Assembly (NCBI GenBank): GCA_014607495.2
Contig: CP053155.1
Span: 14,756,001 to 14,820,000, forward strand
Length of the DNA: 64,000 nucleotides
DNA from: Carposina sasakii
Lineage: Eukaryota; Arthropoda; Insecta; Lepidoptera; Carposinidae
Direction of reading: 5' to 3'
Notes under the pieces: model-generated
Seen by the model: only the letters and a program-made list of their open reading frames with translations
What the model was told of the DNA's origin: nothing
Database searches by the model: none
Position numbers and translations under genes: made by a program
In this document: piece by piece, positions 57,936 through 64,000 of the stretch
Layout of the letters: every line of letters begins with the position of its first letter
How positions within the stretch are numbered: position 1 is the stretch's first letter

Positions 57936-58703
57936 TGATTCTGCATCTACTATGCAAGGATGATAATGATTCTTAATCTGAAATAAGAAGTAACTTTGAT
58001 TGTCTTCTTGAACTAAGCTCAAGACTACGGAGAAGAACATAGCATACATAGACTATATTCTATAGTACGCGCGGACGAAGTTGCGGGAAACATCTACTTA
58101 CAGAATGCACTAAGAGCAGGTGAGGTGAACTTTAGATCCTTAAGGTTAAACTTACCAAAATTGAAGAAGGAAAAATATAAAAAAAAGATGTTTGACCAAG
58201 AGAAAAGATATCACCTAAAGGCTTCAATTAACAATGCATACAGATAATACCCTGCTAATGACAATGTTATTGTTTATATTTATTTTCCTTGTATGTGGGC
58301 TGGGTAGTATGTGGGCGTAGGTATATCAAACAGAGTCGGGTGCCTTATGAGGAGTTTCCGTTGAGGAGGGCCAACGTAGCTGTACTGGTCTAGTAAATAA
58401 GTACTTATAATAAAATAATGTCACGTATAAGATTTTTTGATGAGGACACAGTATAAGTGGGCTACAGAGAAAAAATAAACTTCCTTGATTTTCATCTAGA
58501 TCCATCCAGCCATTAAATGAAAAGCTTTGGATGGAACTTGGCAAGTTCTATGGTTCTATGGTTATAATATAATCTTCTATGGTTATTGACAGACACACTG
58601 TGTAATTACTTTCAAATTAATCGATACAAAATGGAATTAGTTGCGTATTTCGAAACCGGTTGACCCCAAGTGATACGTACTTTTGTCTTAATCATTCTGA
58701 ACA
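57936..58703. other. No gene seen
   Basis: A Helitron scrap at 58058-58095; the rest is unassigned. Confidence 0.5.
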
Positions 58704-58795
58704 TTGTATGGGCTATGGGCAAAAACCCCCCTGTGGCACTAACCTTGTAGGATGTCCTGGGGAAGGCCCACGTCCAGCAGTGGGCTGCAAAATGC
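58704..58795 (+). mobile_element. Family B 3' end
   Basis: Seen: GTATGGGCTATGGGCAAAAA, then CTGGGGAAGGCCCACGTCCA and GCAGTGGGCTGCAAAATGCT. Terminal ~90 bp only. Confidence 0.7.
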
Positions 58796-59038
58796 TGATG
58801 TGTGGTTAGTACAGGAGCAATTACCCTATCACCGTAAAGTCATTAGTAAGTGTGTTCTCACACGTAGGGTGCAAATTCTTAAACACACTAGCGAAAGGTT
58901 TTGTTTTCATTTTGCACTGTGTTTCTGTGTTTTGCTTGACTCATCTCCTGGGAAACTTATTAAGGCTTAAAAGGATTTTTAGGAGATTATCTATGTACCA
59001 TCATGAATAGGACATATTGCTTTATCTATAATACCTAC

Positions 59039-59273
59039 TTTATCATCATCATCATCATCAGCCTATTGCAGTCCACTGCTGGACGTAGTCCTCACCCAGG
59101 GCACGCCACAAGACTGCCATGGGGGGTATTTGCCCATAGTCACCACGCTGGACAGGCGGGTTGGTGACCGCAGTTTATATTTTGGACTAAGTTGTCAACA
59201 CGGGAGGCGCTGCTCCCCACCTCTCGGAAACCCTTAATCACCTCGTACGATGCCCACGGGCAGACATGGGGTA
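59039..59273 (-). mobile_element. RTE-tailed element (family B), 5'-truncated
   Basis: Seen: the 12-bp word TATAATACCTAC flanks it exactly (59027-59038 and 59274-59285). The (CAT)n run at 59043-59060 is its tail read on the minus strand. It lacks the first ~40 bp of the full copies. Confidence 0.85.
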
Positions 59274-59522
59274 TATAATACCTACATACCACATTACTAA
59301 TCCCATAATACCTATAGCTAAAGTAAAAACTATAAAGACAAAGTTTATGGTGGTTTAAAAGTTTGCTACAGTTCAAAAAACTGATTTCAAGTTGGCCACG
59401 GGCGTCTAATTGTACCTACGTAAATACACCCAACATGGAATCGCGCTTGGTAAAAAGTAACTAAATTGTAAGTACACAATTAGATAGGTACTGAAACATA
59501 TTTGTACTTTTGTGTCATAAAT

Positions 59523-59718
59523 ATACAGGGTGTAAATGAAAATAGCATACGATAAAGAAAATTTTAAATTGGAAAAATTCCTAAACAACTCTGGAAAGTT
59601 CATACAACATTGAATAATAAATATGTGATTCCGAGTCTCTCATTTTATGAATAGATTCCTTATACAGGACTATATTTGAAGCTTTTCGAACATAGCCCTC
59701 ATGTGACATTTTGTATAA
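59523..59718. mobile_element. ACAGGGTGTAAC MITE, diverged copy
   Basis: Seen: ATACAGGGTGTAAATGAAAA start, AATAATAAATATGTGATTCC interior, and CTCATGTGACATTTTGTATA end. Immediately left of the RTE insertion. Confidence 0.7.
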
Positions 59719-59768
59719 TATATTAATTTGTTTCCAGTATGTAAATAATTTGGTCTAATTATCACATT

Positions 59769-60973
59769 CATCATCATCATTTACAGCCCTGAGAAGTCCA
59801 CTGTTGGACATAGACCTCCCCCAACAACCTCCATTCCGACCGGTTGGAAGCAGCCTGCATCCAACCGACGCCCGCAACCTTGGCCAGGTCATCCGTCCAC
59901 CTCGCGGGTGGCCTTCCCACGCTGCGCTTGCCGATACGTGGTATCCACTCTAGAACTTTCCGACTCCATCGGCCATCAGTTCTTCGAGCTATGTGCCCTG
60001 CCCATTGCCACTTCAGCTTGCTGGACCGTTCAGCTATGTCGGTGATCTTTGTACGTCTGCGGATCTCCTCATTTCTGATTCGATCACGCAGAGAGATCCC
60101 AAGCATAGCTCTCTCCATCGCTCGCTGTGCGATCCTGAGCTTTTTTATGAGGCACATAGTTAGAGACCACGTCTCGGCACCGTAGGTCATCACCGGCAGC
60201 ACGCACTGGTTGAACACCTTCGTCTTTAAGGACTGGGGTATCTTGGACACAAACAAGCTTCGTAGTTTCCCGAACGCTGCCCAGCCGAGTTGGATTCGCC
60301 GAATTACCTCCTTCTCAAAGTTGGACTTACCTAGTTTGACCGTCTGTCCCAGGTAAACATACTCGTCAACAACTTCAAGCATCGAGCTCCCAACCAGTAC
60401 AGGAGTGGGCGGCACATGGACGTTCGACATGATCTTCGTCTTGTCCATGTTCATCTTCAGGCCCACCTGTTGGGAGACTCGATTGAGGCCATCGAGCATT
60501 GTGCTTAGATCCTTCAGCGATTCTGCCATGACCACGATGTCGTCTGCGAACCGAAGGTGAGTGATGTATTCGCCATTGATATTGATGCCGAGTCCTTTCC
60601 ATTCGAGAAGCTTAAAGGCGTCTTCCACTGCATTGGTGAAGAGCTTCGGAGAAATAACATCTCCTTGTCTCACTCCCCTCTGCAAAGAAATCGGCTCAGT
60701 GCTCCGCTCCTGTACTCGTACCGACATGGTGGCATTGCTGTATAAACACTTCAGCACTTCGATATATCGATGGTCAATATGGCACCGCTGGAGAGACCGC
60801 AACACTGCCCATGTCTCGATCGAATCAAAGGCCTTCTCATAGTCCACGAACGCTAGGCATAGTGGCCGATTATACTCTTCCGTTTTTTGTATAATCTGCC
60901 GTAGCGTGTGGATATGATCTATGGTACTAAACCCTTTTCGGAAACCGGCTTGTTCGGGAGGCTGGAAGTCATC
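59769..60973 (-). mobile_element. 5'-truncated RTE-type non-LTR retrotransposon
   Basis: Seen: the 12-bp word AATTATCACATT flanks this interval exactly (59757-59768 and 60974-60985), which is a target-site duplication. On the minus strand the insert ends in a short (ATG)n tail directly after the ORF stop, as RTE elements do. A full RTE element is usually about 3 kb or more and encodes an APE-type endonuclease plus reverse transcriptase; here the endonuclease and the N-terminal RT region are absent, so this is a dead-on-arrival copy made by incomplete reverse transcription. The perfect TSD and unbroken frame say the insertion is young. The RTE clade assignment rests on the short tail and C-terminal region and is less certain than the LINE assignment. 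Confidence 0.93.
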
Positions 60974-60982
60974 AATTATCAC
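59777..60982 (-). CDS. RTE-type reverse transcriptase, N-terminally truncated (401 codons)
   Basis: Seen: QAGFRKGFSTIDHI (residues 11-24), catalytic block A AFVDYEKAFD (44-53), block B RQGDVISPKLF (105-115), catalytic FADD box (145-148), MDKTKIM (179-185), YVYLG (208-212), then the thumb-like LPVMTYGAETW (262-272), GHIARR (329-334) and GRPPARWTDD (356-365), ending in LGEVYVQQWTSQGCK. Both aspartates of the FADD box and the block A aspartate are present. Known of the family: the protein nicks DNA and copies its own RNA at the nick. The frame has no genuine start: its first codon is a GTG inside the target-site duplication, and the first three residues come from the target. With no endonuclease domain it cannot act alone. 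No disabling mutation is visible in the remaining frame. Confidence 0.95.
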   Translation of the reverse strand: MIIDDFQPPEQAGFRKGFSTIDHIHTLRQIIQKTEEYNRPLCLAFVDYEKAFDSIETWAVLRSLQRCHIDHRYIEVLKCLYSNATMSVRVQERSTEPISLQRGVRQGDVISPKLFTNAVEDAFKLLEWKGLGININGEYITHLRFADDIVVMAESLKDLSTMLDGLNRVSQQVGLKMNMDKTKIMSNVHVPPTPVLVGSSMLEVVDEYVYLGQTVKLGKSNFEKEVIRRIQLGWAAFGKLRSLFVSKIPQSLKTKVFNQCVLPVMTYGAETWSLTMCLIKKLRIAQRAMERAMLGISLRDRIRNEEIRRRTKITDIAERSSKLKWQWAGHIARRTDGRWSRKVLEWIPRIGKRSVGRPPARWTDDLAKVAGVGWMQAASNRSEWRLLGEVYVQQWTSQGCK

Positions 60983-61254
60983 ATTAAAAATGATAATTTA
61001 ATTGCGTTTCAAATTCGGTCAACTGCAAAATATACCTACAGCTTGATTATCTATGCCTACGTATACGCAGTTTTCTTTTATTTGCGCACTTGTGCCAATT
61101 TTAAGTATTTTAATTAAATTATAACTTATAGCAGATCTGCGTCACGGGCGACCTCGGTTGTGTTGGCATAATAGGGATGTTAACGGTTTTTTTTATTTGT
61201 ATTTATATCGAAAGATCATAAAATAAAATAAACATTTGCGAAAGAAATACTTCG

Positions 61255-61640
61255 CTAGTGTGAAAACTTTCCGGGATATAACGATTTCAAAATCACAATT
61301 TAGACTTGCCAAAAAACGCTCCATACAAACGGCTACACAGTTATGACGTCACTCTTTCGTAACTTGTATGCGCGTAAAAGAACTTTTGTTCTGCAGCGTT
61401 AAATATTGCGTTTATAAATATGGTCACAAAGCAAAAGTTGCTGTAAATGATGCAGGTGGATATGTGATGTTGTAATTTTCAATTAATTTTACATTTGAAA
61501 AATGGACTTGCCCACTTAACTTTGAAGGGTTATTTATTACTACCTCATTTGGACACTTAATCAAATTGTAATTTTACAGATAGGTATGATTTTGATGATT
61601 TATTCTGATAAGCATAAAATGTCATTAAAATTCAACCCTA
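61255..61640. repeat. ~400-bp repeat, copy 2 (inverted)
   Basis: Seen: TGAAAACTTTCCGGGATATA, TTTAGACTTGCCAAAAAACG, ACTTGTATGCGCGTAAAAGA, GTGGACAAGT-type block as AATGGACTTGCCCACTTAAC, and TTACTACCTCATTTGGACAC. Reverse complement of 31250-31660. Confidence 0.8.
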
Positions 61641-61716
61641 GTAAACATCCCTATTATGTGCAAAAGACCCCTGAAGCCTACTTCTTTTAAATATATACTA
61701 CATACAAAAATGATTT

Positions 61717-61742
61717 TATTTTATTTTATTTTATTTTATTTA
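61717..61742 (+). repeat. (TTTTA)n microsatellite
   Basis: Seen: five consecutive TTTTA-type units. Another simple repeat, (GT)n, lies at 33016-33033, and (GATA)n at 36023-36040. Confidence 0.9.
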
Positions 61743-61944
61743 TTTAACAAAAAATATGATTAATACTACCTCATTTTCCAGAAAATTGTGTTATTTACAT
61801 TTGCTGAGCCTATACGCATCTTTTTGTTTTGCTAAAAAAAGGCATGTCTATTAATTAATGTACTATATGATAGTATATTTACGTCATAATGTTTCGGGAA
61901 GCGTTGACGACCAAAAAACACCCTGTATATTTTAATTCCCTTGA

Positions 61945-62075
61945 CGATGCAAGGCTTTACTAAAATACATCAGTCGCATTTCCTTCCATGCAGGTGGCAA
62001 AAGTCAAGGAAAAGGTCAAAGGAACTCAAGCATTCTCTCAGGCTAAGCTAGCAACTTGTTACTGATCATTCATCA
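61945..62075 (+). repeat. Dispersed repeat C, 5' half
   Basis: Seen: GATGCAAGGCTTTACTAAAA, ATCAGTCGCATTTCCTTCCA and CATTCTCTCAGGCTAAGCTA. It leads straight into the SINE at 62080. Confidence 0.6.
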
Positions 62076-62079
62076 TCTG

Positions 62080-62245
62080 CCATAGGTTCTGGGTTCGAAT
62101 CCCGGTAGGTGCAAACATTGATATGATGAATATTGATGTTTGTTTCCGAGTCATGGATGTTTATATACTTATCTATGTATTTGTATACCGTTGCTTAGTA
62201 CCCACGACACAAGACCTTAGGGATCTTAATGTGGGACTAGGTTAA
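62080..62245 (+). mobile_element. tRNA-headed SINE (family S), left part, interrupted
   Basis: Seen: B box GGGTTCGAATCCCGGTAGG, then TTGATATGATGAATATTGAT and GTACCCACGACACAAGACC up to GGACTAGGTTAA. The missing tail (TGTGTTGTGTAGTGTGTGAA) resumes at 62787-62827, after the TTAA-flanked insert. The first half of the tRNA head is lost. Confidence 0.85.
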
Positions 62246-62782
62246 CTCTTTCCGTCACGCTTTTAGATTAAGAATATTTTTAACATATATATGTAAGTTT
62301 TAGCATTATTAACAATAAAAAAATCATAAAATTAGGAAAAAAATTATTTATTAAGGTTTTTGAAAGATGAGGTGGTGAGTGCCACTAACCACCATGACTA
62401 TTGATACAAACTATTAATGATGATTTATGCATTTCTATGTGAATAAACTGCAAAAAAACTTAAGAGTAATAGTACTTTCATGTAAATATAAGTATAACAG
62501 ATATATGAGAATAAAGTTAATAAAAAACATTGAAGATAAAAGCTTACTTACTTACTTGTTATTTTTTTTATAAAACACGCAATTAAAATTACGTAAGTGC
62601 AATATTCAATTCAACTAAATTGAGTTGTCATTCCTTTATTTGGCGGTATATTCGGTCGTATCTTGTCAAACATGAATCGAACTGTCATGATAGTTCAACC
62701 GATTATAAGTAGATGGCATAGATTTTAATTAAAAAATTCAGAAATAGGTGGTTAGTGACACTAACCACCAAGACTGAAAGAG
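62246..62782. mobile_element. TTAA-flanked DNA element nested in a SINE
   Basis: Seen: TTAA at 62242-62245 and 62783-62786 flank terminal inverted repeats CTCTTTCCGTCACG (left) and CTCTTTCAGTCTTGG (right, minus strand). Inside each end lies a hairpin-forming palindrome near GGTGGTGAGTGCCACTAACC (62371) and GGTGGTTAGTGACACTAACC (62747). The SINE reads through if the 537 bp plus one TTAA are removed. TTAA duplication is the rule for piggyBac-type transposases; no transposase is encoded here, so it is non-autonomous. Confidence 0.88.
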
Positions 62783-62952
62783 TTAATGTGTTGTGTAGTG
62801 TGTGAATATTTATTAATATTATTCTTCATCTATACTGAACGTAGCTGTAGGATATCACTACCGAGACCCCGCAATTCTGGACCCCATTACGCAAACAGAG
62901 AAACATGTATGTATTTTTAGTAGCGGATTCAATGATTTCGCTGTATCTACCT

Positions 62953-63311
62953 ATACAGGGTGTTTTTTTGTGGCCACCTTTAACGAAGGGTACGTACTCT
63001 ATACATGAAATAAAGTAAGTTTATGCCAAAAAAAATGCTGGGATTTTTTTTTTTTTTTAATTTTAAATTCCTTGGTCGTGCGAAATTTATAGTGTCTAGT
63101 GTTTATGTTAGTTTTTTTTCGTGAAAAGATCCTGCTACGCGCGTCTATGTGCATTTATGCAGAAAAACGCAGTCTATTTACTCAACTTTGGACCCTAATA
63201 TTTTGGAAACCAGACACTTCCCAGGTATGCTTCCATGGAGAAAAATGATCGTGATGATGAGGAGATTCCGTAGTTTTCGGGAACGTTGACGACCAAAAAT
63301 CACCCTGTATA
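62953..63311 (-). mobile_element. CAGGGTG-ended MITE, copy 5
   Basis: Seen: ATACAGGGTGTTTTTTTGTG start and CCAAAAATCACCCTGTATAC end; lacks the ATTAATTATT segment near 63115. A 40-bp fragment of one end lies at 61888-61928. Confidence 0.88.
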
Positions 63312-63349
63312 CAGACGGTTCTCACATCCAATCGTTATGACAATCACTT

Positions 63350-63382
63350 GGCTAGAGCTCAGACCGACCCCGAGCTCTAGCC
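63350..63382. repeat. Perfect 11-bp hairpin GGCTAGAGCTC, 11-nt loop
   Basis: Seen: GGCTAGAGCTC and GAGCTCTAGCC flank AGACCGACCCC. It sits in a GC-richer patch (63345-63470) with GGCCTGGTGGCACCCTGGTG of unknown origin. Confidence 0.8.
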
Positions 63383-63798
63383 TTGGCCTGGTGGCACCCT
63401 GGTGGAGACCAGCCCAAGGTCGTGGGACTGGCGCTTGGGAACGTGGGTTTTTTACCCAATAATCCCACAGAGACTGACGTTTTTGCCGCATATTTCTTAC
63501 TTAGACATGTGTTTGGGTTGTGTGAAACTATACGTAGATCTAATAGGGTCAAAAGATAGGGTATTTTTATAAGTTACCTACACTTGTGTGATGCATATTC
63601 AAAATCAATCAGTCAGACCAATCAACCAAAACTGCGGAATCACGAAGAAAATAATATAAGATGAGCGTAATGAAGCGCATTTTTTAAATAAAATTTGGCT
63701 AGTTCCTAAACTCTAAAAGTATTATAAATATTATTAAGAAAATGAAAAAAAAATATTTACAAGACGATTTTAGGATTCAAGAGTTTCACACAATATAC

Positions 63799-64000
63799 CT
63801 TAGATGAATTATAACTATATTCAGTTACAGCGCTCAAAAATGGCACTACAAAATAGCTGCTCAAATCTATTGTTATAAATCAATACATTCAATCAAAGTC
63901 GAGTCTTATGGTAACTACATAAGATTCAAGTTTAAAAATTTGGTCTAATGCAGTTATTACGTTTATATGGATTCACTTGTGCCACTTTTTACCTATATAT
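63799..64000 (+). repeat. ~210-bp repeat, copy 2, cut by window end
   Basis: Seen: TTAGATGAATTATAACTATA, GCGCTCAAAAATGGCACTAC, CGAGTCTTATGGTAACTACA. Direct copy of 50964-51177; may continue past the window. Confidence 0.8.

Noticed and set aside
60375..60842. Frames on both strands inside the RT region
   Set aside because: Shadows of the reverse transcriptase frame.

Overview
The window is nuclear DNA from an insect, most probably a moth or butterfly (Lepidoptera). It is visibly AT-rich and has no operons, ribosome-binding sites or long bacterial-type ORFs. It is packed with repeat families that I recognise from memory as typical of lepidopteran genomes: Helitron-type ends reading ACTAGTGGACGCCCGCGAC, tRNA-headed SINEs, RTE-type retrotransposon tails and many short inverted-repeat (MITE-like) elements. 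The order is an inference from these repeats, since no host gene names it. I found no convincing host exon, so the window reads as intergenic or deep intronic sequence.

The only substantial coding sequence is a 5'-truncated RTE-type reverse transcriptase on the minus strand (59777-60982). It has an uninterrupted frame, all core RT motifs and a perfect 12-bp target-site duplication (TSD), so it is a recent insertion. A 91-bp stub of the same family lies at 44425-44515 with a perfect 10-bp TSD. Other LINE coding debris lies at 21612-22110, 32105-32350, 53248-53437 and perhaps 47850-47965.

Layout. 0.5-8 kb: a Helitron remnant, a 21-bp perfect hairpin, copies of dispersed repeat C, two tRNA-headed SINEs, and a tRNA-like element with a 17-bp TSD. 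8-14 kb: short tandem repeats, a 3' LINE repeat, a hAT-type MITE with a perfect 8-bp TSD, a CAGGGTG-ended MITE and a 118-bp tandem duplication. 15-20 kb: a degenerate Helitron-type array, two abutting Helitrons, a third Helitron and several 3' LINE repeats. 20-32 kb: LINE fragments and several MITE families, with long stretches of unannotated AT-rich DNA. 32-45 kb: further tRNA-like elements, a Helitron carrying a 127-bp minisatellite, long-TIR MITEs and a complete Helitron. 45-54 kb: RTE-tailed SINE-like copies, a hAT MITE, and stacked LINE tails. 54-64 kb: a (TG)27 microsatellite unit with a 154-bp tandem duplication, a small Helitron, the RTE insertion, and a TTAA-flanked element nested inside a SINE.

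The parts make sense together as a parasite community. RTE-type enzymes can explain the short elements that share their 3' ends and have 8-13 bp TSDs. Absent transposases must have moved the Helitrons (A|T insertion), hAT MITEs (8-bp TSD), TTAA element and TA-flanked MITEs. All coordinates and TSDs were read by eye; family names come from memory and were not checked against a repeat database.
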